DNA from: JADLEX01 sp964586775 | Lineage (GTDB): Bacteria > Lernaellota > Lernaellaia > JACKCT01 | Length of the DNA: 14,873 bases | Assembly (NCBI GenBank): GCA_964586775.1 | Contig: CAZPJD010000175.1 | Span: 1 to 14,873, forward strand | Direction: 5' to 3' | Part shown: positions 1 to 7,674 of the stretch, in pieces | How positions within the stretch are numbered: position 1 is the first letter of the stretch | How the letters are laid out: every line of letters starts with the position of its first letter | Notes under the pieces: generated by a model | The model's input: only the letters and a program-made list of their open reading frames with translations | Told to the model about the DNA's origin: nothing | The model's database searches: none | Translations under genes and position numbers: made by a program

Positions 1-1
1 C

Positions 2-1984
2 ATCGGTCGCTATCACGGCTTGCGTCATCTCGACCTGGGCGAGGGCGAGACCGAGTTCCTGGAACTCGAATACGCCGGCGGTGACCGCCTGTACGTGCCG
101 GTCTCTTCGCTGCATCTGATCCAGCGCTACAGCGGCCTGCCGAGCGACGAGATCAGTCTGCACAAGCTCGGCTCGGGGCAGTGGGAAAAGGCCAAGCGCG
201 AAGCGGCACAGCAGGTGCGCGACACGGCTGCCGAATTGCTCGCCTTGTACGCGCAACGCAGTGCGCGTGCAGGCCACGCCTTTTCGTATGCGGAACAGGA
301 TTACGAAGCATTCGCGGCCGGTTTCGGTTTCGACGAAACGAACGACCAGGCGGCGGCAATCGAGGCCACGCTCGCCGACATGCGCTCGGGCAAGCCCATG
401 GACCGCCTGATTTGCGGCGACGTGGGATTCGGGAAGACCGAGGTGGCGCTGCGCGCGGCGTTTTTAGCGGTGCTGGACGGCAAACAGGTCGCCGTGCTGG
501 TGCCAACGACGACGCTGGCGTTCCAGCACGCGCGCACCTTCGCGTCGCGCATGGCCGCCTTCGGCGTCAATGTGCGGTCGATGTCGCGATTCGTTTCCGA
601 CGCCGAGCGAAAGAAGATCCGCGACGGCCTCGCGGGCGGCACGGTCGATGTCGTTATCGGCACGCACAACCTGCTTTCGTCGCGGCTCAAATATAAAGAC
701 CTCGGGTTGCTGGTCGTCGATGAGGAACAACTTTTCGGCGTGGCGCAAAAGGAAAAGATCAAGTCGATGAAGCAGCTCGTCGACGTATTGACGCTCTCGG
801 CCACGCCGATTCCGCGCACGCTGCACATGAGTCTCATGGGCATCCGCGATTTCTCGATCATAGACACGCCCCCGGAAGACCGCCTGGCGGTGCGCACCTT
901 CGTCACGCGCTGGGACGATGACACGATCCGCGAGGCGCTGCGGCGCGAACTGGAGCGCGGCGGGCAGATCTTCGTCATCCACAACCGCATCCAGTCGATC
1001 GACGGCGTCGCGGCGCGCATCTCGCGCCTCGCCCCCGGCGCGCGGGTGCGCATCGGCCACGGCCAGATGCCCGGGGAGGAGATCGAGGAACTGCTGATCG
1101 ACTTCGCGGAAGGCCGTTTCGACATCCTCGTCGCGACGACCATCGTGGGTTCGGGCCTCGACTTCCCGCGCGCCAATACGATGCTCATCCACCGGGCCGA
1201 TCTGCTCGGCCTCGCGCAGCTCTATCAACTTCGCGGGCGCGTGGGGCGCAGCAAGGTCCGCGCGTATTGCTACCTGATCGTCCCCGACACCGACGAGGTG
1301 ACCGAGGACGCCCGAAAGCGCCTGGCGGCGATCAAGACGTTCACGGAGCTCGGCAGCGGCTACAAGATCGCGGCCAAGGATCTGGAGATTCGCGGGGCGG
1401 GCAATCTGCTCGGCTCGGAGCAGTCGGGGCACATCGCGGCGATCGGCTACGAACTGTATCGGGAGCTCGTGGACGACGAGGTGCGTCGCCTGCGCGGGGA
1501 GGTGGTCGAGGAGAGGATCGAAACCGAGGTGAACCTGCCCGTCCCCGCCGTGTTGCCCGAGGAATACGTGCCGGAGGCGCCGCTGCGGCTGTCCACCTAC
1601 AAGGCCATCGCCGACGCACCCGACGAGGACGCGCTGGCGACGCTGCGCGGCGAACTGCTCGACCGATTCGGCCCGTTGCCGCCGCCCGCCGAGAACCTGT
1701 TCGGCGTGATGCGCGTGAAAATTCGCGGGAACCGGCTCGGCCTTCGGAGTGTCGAGTACGGCAAGGATCACCTGATTTTCGCGTTTCACGAACGCACACC
1801 GATGTCCGCAAGCGATCTGGTTCGGCTGGTGGGAGCCGCGCCGGATCGGTATCGTTTGATGCCCGACGGGAAACTGATGGAAAAGATTGGGAAAACCGCT
1901 CCGGAAGCGCTGTGGGGAGAGCTCGATCGAGCCTTGCACGCCCTGGAGTCTTGTGTTATCAACCGCGGGTTTTCGCGCACGTGA
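2..1984 (+). CDS. mfd: Transcription-repair coupling factor Mfd, C-terminal part (5' truncated by window edge)
   Basis: Mfd is an ATP-driven DNA translocase that removes RNA polymerase stalled at lesions and recruits UvrA. The frame is open from base 2 (IGRYHGLRHLDLGEGE), so the true start lies upstream; the TTG at 20 is internal. Counting from residue 1 at that TTG: the end of the CarD-like RNA-polymerase-interaction domain (1-50), Walker A GDVGFGKT (133-140), DEEQ motif II (234-237), SAT motif III (260-262), motif VI QLRGRVGR (403-410), the TRG region GSGYKIAAKDLEIRGAGNLL (445-464), and a C-terminal D7-type domain (about 506-610). The UvrB-homology N-terminus is outside the window. Two oddities: motif V reads TTIVGSGLDF, with Gly where Mfd usually has Glu, and DEEQ is followed by LFGV instead of the usual RFGV. 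The identity is certain; the functional effect of the changes is unknown. Confidence 0.96.
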   Translation: MGRYHGLRHLDLGEGETEFLELEYAGGDRLYVPVSSLHLIQRYSGLPSDEISLHKLGSGQWEKAKREAAQQVRDTAAELLALYAQRSARAGHAFSYAEQDYEAFAAGFGFDETNDQAAAIEATLADMRSGKPMDRLICGDVGFGKTEVALRAAFLAVLDGKQVAVLVPTTTLAFQHARTFASRMAAFGVNVRSMSRFVSDAERKKIRDGLAGGTVDVVIGTHNLLSSRLKYKDLGLLVVDEEQLFGVAQKEKIKSMKQLVDVLTLSATPIPRTLHMSLMGIRDFSIIDTPPEDRLAVRTFVTRWDDDTIREALRRELERGGQIFVIHNRIQSIDGVAARISRLAPGARVRIGHGQMPGEEIEELLIDFAEGRFDILVATTIVGSGLDFPRANTMLIHRADLLGLAQLYQLRGRVGRSKVRAYCYLIVPDTDEVTEDARKRLAAIKTFTELGSGYKIAAKDLEIRGAGNLLGSEQSGHIAAIGYELYRELVDDEVRRLRGEVVEERIETEVNLPVPAVLPEEYVPEAPLRLSTYKAIADAPDEDALATLRGELLDRFGPLPPPAENLFGVMRVKIRGNRLGLRSVEYGKDHLIFAFHERTPMSASDLVRLVGAAPDRYRLMPDGKLMEKIGKTAPEALWGELDRALHALESCVINRGFSRT

Positions 1985-2109
1985 AATACGTCGTGTCCGT
2001 GAAAACGTCGAGTCCGCGAGGATACACCGAGCGGGCAACATCGCGTCATCACGATAGGTCAGCGATTCGTGTCGATCGTCGGATCCATCTTTTCAGGAGG
2101 AGCGCACTC

Positions 2110-3207
2110 ATGTTGAAACGTATGGCCATTCTGGCCGGCTCGGCGGTGATCGCGCTGTCGATGCTCGCCTGCCAGCAGCCCGCGGGACCCGGCGGAGCGC
2201 CGGCGCCGTCCAAAAAGTCGGGCACGCAGCTCGCCAAGGTCGGTGGCGAGGTCATCACCTTTGAGGACTTCAACTCGAAGATCGAGAAGATCCCTCCCTT
2301 CTATAAGCGGCGCGTCGCGACCAAGAAGGGCAAGCTGGAGTTCCTCGATCGCCTCGTGCAGGAAGAGCTCTACTATCAGGAAGCCATCGCCAAGGGCATG
2401 GACAAGGATCCCGAGTATCTGGAGCAGCTCTCGCAAATCCAGAAGTCGATCCTCGCGGGCAAGGTGAAAAAGGACCTCATGGAAGCCAAGAAAGAGGTCA
2501 GCGCCGAGGATGCGAAGAAGTACTACAACGATCACCCCGAGGAGTTCCAGACTCCCGATCAGGTGACCGTGCGCCACATCCTGCTTCGCACCAAGCGCGG
2601 CGATTCTCCCGACAAGGAGAAAGAGGTCGAGACGAAGGCGCAGCAGGTCTTCGGCGAGATCACCGGCAACAAGCTCACCTTCGCCGCCGCCGCCGAGAAG
2701 TATTCGGACGACAAGGGCTCGGCGAAGAAGGGCGGCGAACTGCCCCCGATCCGCAAGGGCCTCAAGAGCAAAGAGTTCGACGACGTGGCCTTCGCCATGG
2801 CGAAGGAGAACGAGATCTCCAAGCCCTTCAAGGATCGTCGCGGTTGGAACATCCTCCAGTTCGTGAAGAAGGAAACGGCGCAGCCCAAGGAATTCGACAA
2901 GGTCGAAAGCCAGATCCAGCGCAAGCTCGCCCAGAACTTCCAGAAGGACTCGATGGACAAGTTCACCGAGGAGCTTCGCAAGAAGTACCCGGTCGAGATC
3001 AAGGACGACCTGTTGAAGGATGACGAGGGCGCGACCGACGAGCCCGCCGGCGATATGCCGGGATTCCCCGGCGAGGGCGACGAAGGCGAAGAAGGTATGC
3101 CGATGAAGCTTCAGGTCAAGCCGCAGGGCGACGGCGCTGCCGCAGGCCCGGGCGCCGCGGCCACGGGCGCGGTTGCTCCCGCTCCCGGCGAGCCCGAAAA
3201 GAAGTAG
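2110..3207 (+). CDS. Parvulin-type (SurA/PpiC/PrsA-like) lipoprotein foldase
   Basis: Predicted periplasmic, lipid-anchored peptidyl-prolyl isomerase or chaperone of 365 aa. The ATG at 2110 is preceded by AGGAGG (2095-2100) at 9-nt spacing. Residues 1-20 form a signal peptide with Cys21 in SMLAC, a slightly non-canonical lipobox with Met at -3. A SurA-N-like helical region (about 40-145) with EELYYQEAIAKGMDKDPEY precedes a parvulin core (about 150-253) with VRHILL (154-159) and GGEL (208-211). The second active-site histidine, normally in GWHIL or GYHII, is Asn in GWNIL (245-249), and the usual aromatic residues after GGDLG are replaced by PPIRKGL. Activity may therefore be chaperone-like. 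The tail (303-365) is acidic, then Gly/Pro/Ala-rich and probably disordered. It lies 125 bp after mfd, an arrangement I recall from deltaproteobacteria. I see no convincing promoter in the gap. Confidence 0.88.
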   Translation: MLKRMAILAGSAVIALSMLACQQPAGPGGAPAPSKKSGTQLAKVGGEVITFEDFNSKIEKIPPFYKRRVATKKGKLEFLDRLVQEELYYQEAIAKGMDKDPEYLEQLSQIQKSILAGKVKKDLMEAKKEVSAEDAKKYYNDHPEEFQTPDQVTVRHILLRTKRGDSPDKEKEVETKAQQVFGEITGNKLTFAAAAEKYSDDKGSAKKGGELPPIRKGLKSKEFDDVAFAMAKENEISKPFKDRRGWNILQFVKKETAQPKEFDKVESQIQRKLAQNFQKDSMDKFTEELRKKYPVEIKDDLLKDDEGATDEPAGDMPGFPGEGDEGEEGMPMKLQVKPQGDGAAAGPGAAATGAVAPAPGEPEKK

Positions 3208-3234
3208 CGCGACAGGGCGAAACTCGAGCAATCC

Positions 3235-3264
3235 ATCGGGGATCGGCGCAAGCCGGTCCCCGAT
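3235..3264 (+). terminator. Strong GNRA-capped hairpin after the foldase gene
   Basis: A 13-bp stem with one G-T wobble (ATCGGGGATCGGC paired with GCCGGTCCCCGAT) encloses a GCAA tetraloop and begins 27 nt after the foldase stop codon. There is no T-tract after the stem, so it is either an unusual intrinsic terminator or an mRNA 3'-end stabiliser. It separates the mfd/foldase block from the next promoter. Confidence 0.6.
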
Positions 3265-3291
3265 CTCGTATCCGGGCGTTTGCGAAATCGG

Positions 3292-3321
3292 TTGGTATTC
3301 GGGACGCACCCGGTTTAATAT
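3292..3321 (+). promoter_or_regulatory. Sigma70-like promoter candidate for the four-gene operon
   Basis: TTGGTA (3292-3297; 4/6 match to TTGACA) is followed after 16 nt by TTTAAT (3314-3319; 5/6 match to TATAAT). The overlapping TAATAT (3316-3321) is a weaker alternative. It lies downstream of the hairpin at 3235-3264 and about 37 nt before the flavoprotein start. This is the only AT-rich spot in the gap. The call rests on pattern alone. Confidence 0.5.
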
Positions 3322-3346
3322 GCGTTGCCCGTTCGTGGTCGGGCGT

Positions 3347-3352
3347 GGAGGG
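3347..3352 (+). promoter_or_regulatory. Ribosome binding site that selects the TTG start at 3358
   Basis: GGAGGG lies 5 nt before TTG 3358. An in-frame GTG at 3352 overlaps this Shine-Dalgarno sequence and so is a poor start, and a farther upstream GTG would add an Arg-rich extension before the FAD-binding strand. TTG 3358 starts the protein as MAKTRLVVIGG, as expected for the family. Confidence 0.6.
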
Positions 3353-3357
3353 TGGCA

Positions 3358-4734
3358 TTGGCGAAAACCCGACTGGTTGTGATCGGCGGCTCCGCGGCGG
3401 GGATGAGCGCGGCAAGCCAGGCCAAGCGCCGCGATCCCCACGTCGAGGTCGTCGTCTTTGAGGCGGGCCGCGACGTCAGCTACCTGTCCTGCGGGCTTCC
3501 GTACTTCCTCGGCGGCGTCGTCGCCGATCTCGATGAACTGTACGCCATCGGCAAGGACGCCCTGACGCGCCAACGCGGATTGCAGGTGCGCACGGGAATG
3601 CCCGCGGTGCACATCGACACCCGGGCGGCGCGCGTGCGCGTCATCGATCGCGAAACCGGCGCCGAGTCGAGCGAGGCTTACGACGCCCTGTGCGTGGCAA
3701 CGGGGGCTTCGGTCACGGTGCCCGAAGTGGGTGGGCAACCCCTGTCGGGCGTTTTCACGCTCCGTAATCCCGACGACGCCCTGCGAATCCGCGAATACAT
3801 CCAGACGCAGAAGCCTCGAACGGCGGCGATTCTCGGCGCGGGATACCTCGGTCTCGAAATGGCCGAGAACCTCGCCAATTGTGGAATGTCGGTGACGGTC
3901 ATCGAGCGCCAGAGCTCGGTGATGAGCCACATCGGCCCCGAAATCGGGCAGTCCGTCATCAAGATCCTGCACGACAACGGCGTCGCGATCCTGCTCGACA
4001 CCGAGATCGACCAGATCGACGGCGACGAAAAGGTGCGGTGCGTGCGCACGGCGACGCAGGACGTGGACGCCGATCTGGTCGTGCTCGCCACCGGTATCAC
4101 GCCCAACAGCCAGATCGCGGTCGACGCGGGCATCCGGCTCGGCGCGGCGGGCGCGATCGCCGTGAACGAATATCAGGAGACGTCCACCCCGGGCGTGTTT
4201 GCCGCGGGCGACTGCGCCGAGAGCCTGCACCTCGTCACGGGACGCAAGACCTACGTGCCGCTCGGCCCCACCGCCAACAAGCAGGGTCGCGTCGCGGGGG
4301 CGAACGCCGTGGGCGGCCGCGAGGTCTTTCACGGCATCGTGGGCACGCGCATCGTGCGCGTCTTCGGCCTCGAGGTCGCCCGCACCGGTCTCACGCAGAC
4401 CGAGGCGATCGAGGCGGGATACGCCGCCGAGGCGAAAACGGTGAAGTCGAACAGTCGCGCGAACTACTACCCCGGCGGCGGCGAGGTCTTCGTGAAGATC
4501 GTGTACGACCGCGAGGACGGGCGGATGCTCGGGGCGCAGATTTGCGGATCCGAGGGCGTGAAGGGACGCATCGACGTGTGCGCGACGGCGCTCACGAGGC
4601 GTATGACCGTCTCCGAGTTCGCCGATCTCGATCTCGCATACGCCCCGCCGTTCTCGCCCGTGTGGGACCCGATTCTGGTCGCCTCCAACGTGGCCAAGCG
4701 CGGCCTGCGCGTCACGCGTCCCAAGCCGGAGTGA
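3358..4734 (+). CDS. FAD-dependent pyridine nucleotide-disulfide oxidoreductase, CoA-disulfide reductase/NADH oxidase type
   Basis: Predicted cytoplasmic flavoprotein of 458 aa, a normal length for the family. It would use NAD(P)H to reduce CoA-disulfide, a related low-molecular-weight disulfide, or oxygen/peroxide. In order: N-terminal FAD-binding VVIGGSAAG (7-15); SYLSCGLPYF (41-50) with a single redox Cys45, the arrangement of CoA-disulfide reductases and Nox rather than the CxxxxC of glutathione reductase; NAD(P)H-binding LGAGYLGLE (159-167); second FAD motif GVFAAGDCAE (279-288); and a dimerisation domain with YYPGG (370-374) and LAYAPPFSPVWDP (426-438), whose tyrosines match those used for CoA-disulfide reduction in characterised members. 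No rhodanese domain is fused. It leads the operon, with the next gene starting 7 nt after its stop. The true substrate is not determined. Confidence 0.9.
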   Translation: MAKTRLVVIGGSAAGMSAASQAKRRDPHVEVVVFEAGRDVSYLSCGLPYFLGGVVADLDELYAIGKDALTRQRGLQVRTGMPAVHIDTRAARVRVIDRETGAESSEAYDALCVATGASVTVPEVGGQPLSGVFTLRNPDDALRIREYIQTQKPRTAAILGAGYLGLEMAENLANCGMSVTVIERQSSVMSHIGPEIGQSVIKILHDNGVAILLDTEIDQIDGDEKVRCVRTATQDVDADLVVLATGITPNSQIAVDAGIRLGAAGAIAVNEYQETSTPGVFAAGDCAESLHLVTGRKTYVPLGPTANKQGRVAGANAVGGREVFHGIVGTRIVRVFGLEVARTGLTQTEAIEAGYAAEAKTVKSNSRANYYPGGGEVFVKIVYDREDGRMLGAQICGSEGVKGRIDVCATALTRRMTVSEFADLDLAYAPPFSPVWDPILVASNVAKRGLRVTRPKPE

Positions 4735-4741
4735 GCGGGCG

Positions 4742-5788
4742 GTGGATTGGCGCTGGATCGACGCGACGGACGAACGCGCGTGGGACGACGCGCTGGATCG
4801 CGTTGACGGCGCGGACGTTTACTACGAACGCGCGTACGTGAACGCGCTCGCCGTGCGAGGCGAGGGCACGCCGATCCTGCTCCACGTCGTGTTGAATGGC
4901 GCCGACCTCGTGACCGCCTACCTGCGTCGCGATCTGCCGTTCGATATCCGCGAAGGTTGCGATCTCATCACGCCGTACGGTTATGGCGGGCCGATCGCGC
5001 ATCGCCAAAGGACCGCGGAAACGCGCGGGGTCGCCATCGACACGGGTGATGCGATGCGACAAATCGGCGCGGTGAGCGAGTTCGTTCGCTTTCATCCGGT
5101 GTTCGAAACGTCGAATAACGCAGATGCGCGCATGGAGGTGTCCGCCATCAGCGAAACGGTTTTGTGGGATCTGACGCAGGTCGATCTTCGGGCGGAAATG
5201 TCGGGGACGTGCCAAAAGAATCTGCGCACGGCCGAGAAAAAAGGCGTGACAACGGACTTCGGCGCGGATGATACAGCGTCGTCGTTCGCCGGCCTCTATC
5301 GCGACACGATGGGTCGTCGCGGGGCCGCCGGGTACTATCTGTTCGACGACGCATACTTTCGTCACCTCGCGGCGGGATTTGGCGAGCGCGCGTGGTTCGC
5401 GTTCGCGCGCGTCGAGGGGCGCATCGCGGCGGGCGCGCTCATTCTGCGTGATCTCGCGGGCGACACGATCCACTATCACCTCGGGGCGTCGAATCGGGAA
5501 ATGCGTTCTTTTTGCGCCACCAACAAGCTGCTCTTCGATATCGCGGAGCGCGCGCGCGCCGAGGGCGTGCGGCAGTTCCACCTGGGCGGCGGGACGGCGG
5601 CCAACGACTCGCTCTTCGCGTTCAAGGCGGGATTCACGCGGGGTCGACGTTCGTTTCTTATCGGCAAGCGGGTCCATCGCGCCGACGTCTACGAAGCCCT
5701 CGTGCGTATTCGTCGCGAGCGCGGGTCGATCCTTCCGAACTTCTTTCCGGAGTATCGCACGCCCGAGGAAGGCGGGTCGTCGTCGTGA
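4742..5788 (+). CDS. FemAB/GNAT-like acyltransferase (peptidoglycan-bridge or sugar N-acyltransferase family)
   Basis: Predicted cytosolic or membrane-peripheral enzyme of 348 aa that transfers an acyl or aminoacyl group to an amine. Starts at GTG 4742, 7 nt after the previous stop, with GGAG (4728-4731) at 10-nt spacing. It shows two GNAT-like halves. The signature SGTCQKNLRTAEKKGV (154-169) matches the FemX-type pattern in which basic residues precede an AEKKG turn. The second half has HYHLGASNREMRSFCATNKL (244-263) and the FemAB-like LGGGTAANDSLFAFKAGF (281-298). Proteins of this type often sit in polysaccharide or amino-sugar clusters. Here it precedes a methyltransferase and an aminotransferase, which suggests it may acylate an amine made by the aminotransferase. 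That role is inference; the acyl donor (acyl-CoA or aminoacyl-tRNA) cannot be read from the sequence. Confidence 0.8.
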   Translation: MDWRWIDATDERAWDDALDRVDGADVYYERAYVNALAVRGEGTPILLHVVLNGADLVTAYLRRDLPFDIREGCDLITPYGYGGPIAHRQRTAETRGVAIDTGDAMRQIGAVSEFVRFHPVFETSNNADARMEVSAISETVLWDLTQVDLRAEMSGTCQKNLRTAEKKGVTTDFGADDTASSFAGLYRDTMGRRGAAGYYLFDDAYFRHLAAGFGERAWFAFARVEGRIAAGALILRDLAGDTIHYHLGASNREMRSFCATNKLLFDIAERARAEGVRQFHLGGGTAANDSLFAFKAGFTRGRRSFLIGKRVHRADVYEALVRIRRERGSILPNFFPEYRTPEEGGSSS

Positions 5789-6549
5789 CGCACCGGTCGA
5801 TGGATCAGTTCTACGCCGATCCTGGAGAGGAGAAGCGCTGGGGCGACGAGATGGTGGGGCAGGGGCTCTATCCCACCGAGGAAGCCCTGCTCTCGCGGCA
5901 TGTGCCCGTCGGGGCGCACGTGCTGAACATCGGTTGCGGCGGCGGGCGCGAGGCGCTGGCCATGGCGCGCACGGGCCGCGTCGTCACCGCCGTGGATCTG
6001 AATCCCGTGTTCGTCGATGCGCTCGCGCGTCGCGCGACCGAGGCCGGGATCGCCATCGACTGCCGCGTCATGGACGCGCTCGAACTCGATTTCCCCCCCG
6101 CGAGTTTCGATGCCGTGGTGATGGTGGGTCAGCTCATCGGGCACATCCGCGGTCGCCAAAATCGAATCTCGGCGCTGCGCCGCGCGATGGGCGTGGTGCG
6201 CCCCGATGGAGTGGGAGTATTTTCGACCAACGCCATCGAGGCGCATTGGCTCTATCGCGCGTATTTCCTGTGGGCGAACGCGGCGCGCGGGGTTTACAAT
6301 CCACGCGACCTCGAACCCGACGATGCGCTCGTTTTCCGGATCGGCGGGCGGCGGCGGCCGCTTTTCGGATCGGGAGACGCGCCGGTCTTTCACTGGTATC
6401 GCGTCGCGGACTTTCGCGATGATCTGCGTGCCGCGGGATGGACGCCGAAGCATTGGCTGCGTCGGTCGGAATTTGAACGCATGTCGGATGTCGGCGTGCG
6501 AGCCGGCGGCGGCGAAACCTTTCATCTCGCCATACGGGAGAGCAAGTGA
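5785..6549 (+). CDS. Class I SAM-dependent methyltransferase
   Basis: Predicted cytosolic methyltransferase of 254 aa. The GTG at 5785 overlaps the acyltransferase TGA in a 4-bp GTGA junction, with GAGGAAGG (5765-5772) upstream; an in-frame ATG at 5800 is an alternative. Motif I is VLNIGCGGG (46-54), followed by the acidic loop AVDLNP (69-74) for the ribose hydroxyls, MDALELDF (96-103) near the adenine, motif IV FDAVVMVGQLIGHI (108-121), and a post-IV strand RRAMGVVRPDGVGVFS (132-147). The first motif-I acidic residue is Asn49 instead of the usual Asp or Glu, a tolerated variation. The C-terminal part (150-254), with FHWYRVADF (202-210), is the likely substrate cap. Substrate unknown; context favours a sugar or small-molecule intermediate shared with the flanking acyl- and aminotransferase. 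Confidence 0.87.
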   Translation: MTHRSMDQFYADPGEEKRWGDEMVGQGLYPTEEALLSRHVPVGAHVLNIGCGGGREALAMARTGRVVTAVDLNPVFVDALARRATEAGIAIDCRVMDALELDFPPASFDAVVMVGQLIGHIRGRQNRISALRRAMGVVRPDGVGVFSTNAIEAHWLYRAYFLWANAARGVYNPRDLEPDDALVFRIGGRRRPLFGSGDAPVFHWYRVADFRDDLRAAGWTPKHWLRRSEFERMSDVGVRAGGGETFHLAIRESK

Positions 6550-7667
6550 CGGGCACGAAGATTCCGCTCATGAAACCGACCCTCGCCCCGTGGGACGCCG
6601 TCGCCGAACGCTTCCGAGCCGTTTACGAAAGCGGAACTCTGACGCTGGGCGACTACACGCGGGCGTTCGAGGACGCCGCCGCCCGGGCGCTCGACGTGAA
6701 AAACGTCGTCGCCGTGTCGTCGTGCACCTCGGGCATGATGTTGCTATTTCGCGCCCTCGAACTGCGCGGGCAGGTCGTGATGCCGAGTTTCACGTGGGCC
6801 AGCACCGGCCACGCCGCGCTCTGGAACAATCTGGAACCGATCTTCGCCGACTGCTCGCCCGGCACGTACACCCTCGATCCCGCGCGCGTGGCGGAACTGA
6901 TCGGCGAGCGGACCGCGGCGGTGATGGCCGTCAACGTTTTCGGCCTTTACCCCGAGATGGACGAACTGCGCGCCCTTTGCGCGGCGCGCGATCTGGCGTT
7001 CCTGTGCGACTCGGCGCAGGGGATCGGCGCGATGTATCGGGGCCGGGTGGGCGGCGCGCTCGCGGATGCCGAGGTGTTTTCGCTGTCGCCCACCAAGGTC
7101 GTCACCGCGGCCGAGGGCGGCCTCGTCACGACGAACGATCCGGTGCTCGCCGAGCGCATCCGCCGCATGCGCGATTACGGTAAAAGCCCCGACGCGCGAG
7201 ACATCGAGATTCTCGGACTGTCGGCGCGGATGAGCGAGTTCCACGCGGTCGTCGGTTTGGCGTGCATCGAAATGCTGGATGAACTGCTCAAGGGGCGCGA
7301 TGCCATCTTCGCGCGGTATCGCGCGGAACTGTCGGGTCTCGACGGACTGACGTTTCAGACGATCCCCGTTCACTCCACCACGTCGGGCAATTACTTCATC
7401 GTCTTCGTCGATCCCGAAGCGCGTGACATCGCCCGTCTGCAGGAGCGCTTGACGGCGCGCGGCGTCGCCAGCAAACGGTACTTCCATCCGCCGCTGCACC
7501 TGCAGGTCGCGTATCACCACCTTCCGCCGCCGCCGCGCCCGCTGCCCGTGACCGAATGGGCTTCGCGGGCCGGGCTCGCCCTGCCCATTTACACGCACAT
7601 GGATTTGGATCTCGTGTCGCGGATCGCCGGGGTGTTTCGCGAGGAATGGGCGAGCTTGGGGGCGTGA
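6546..7667 (+). CDS. DegT/DnrJ/EryC1/StrS-family PLP-dependent aminotransferase
   Basis: Predicted to transfer an amino group, usually from glutamate, to a keto-sugar nucleotide or related ketone. 373 aa, a typical family length. The GTG at 6546 overlaps the methyltransferase TGA in a GTGA junction, with GGGAG (6536-6540) at 5-nt spacing. It opens with IPLMKPTLAPWD and shows the PLP-phosphate loop SSCTSGMMLLFRAL (58-71), MPSFTWASTGHA (79-90), VNVFGLYPEMDEL (129-141), Asp155 in CDSAQG contacting the pyridine nitrogen, the Schiff-base Lys184 in FSLSPTKVVTAAEGG (178-192), RDYG (209-212), and LSARMSEFHAVVGL (225-238). It ends the operon: its stop is only 7 bp from the stop of the convergent propeller gene, leaving no room for a separate terminator. 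The exact sugar or other acceptor is unknown. Confidence 0.92.
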   Translation: MTGTKIPLMKPTLAPWDAVAERFRAVYESGTLTLGDYTRAFEDAAARALDVKNVVAVSSCTSGMMLLFRALELRGQVVMPSFTWASTGHAALWNNLEPIFADCSPGTYTLDPARVAELIGERTAAVMAVNVFGLYPEMDELRALCAARDLAFLCDSAQGIGAMYRGRVGGALADAEVFSLSPTKVVTAAEGGLVTTNDPVLAERIRRMRDYGKSPDARDIEILGLSARMSEFHAVVGLACIEMLDELLKGRDAIFARYRAELSGLDGLTFQTIPVHSTTSGNYFIVFVDPEARDIARLQERLTARGVASKRYFHPPLHLQVAYHHLPPPPRPLPVTEWASRAGLALPIYTHMDLDLVSRIAGVFREEWASLGA

Positions 7668-7674
7668 CGGCGCC

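Noticed and set aside
464..2041. 525-codon open frame on the minus strand
   Set aside because: It is antisense to mfd, whose motifs are unmistakable.
1267..2109. In-frame extension of the foldase upstream into mfd
   Set aside because: The extension is Arg/Gly-rich and overlaps mfd. The lipoprotein signal and AGGAGG fix the start at 2110.
1985..2109. Promoter between mfd and the foldase
   Set aside because: No pair of -35 and -10 elements with acceptable spacing was found. Co-transcription from upstream is equally possible.
2059..4332. 757-codon open frame on the minus strand
   Set aside because: It is antisense to the foldase and flavoprotein genes, which have clear family motifs. It has no recognisable motif of its own.
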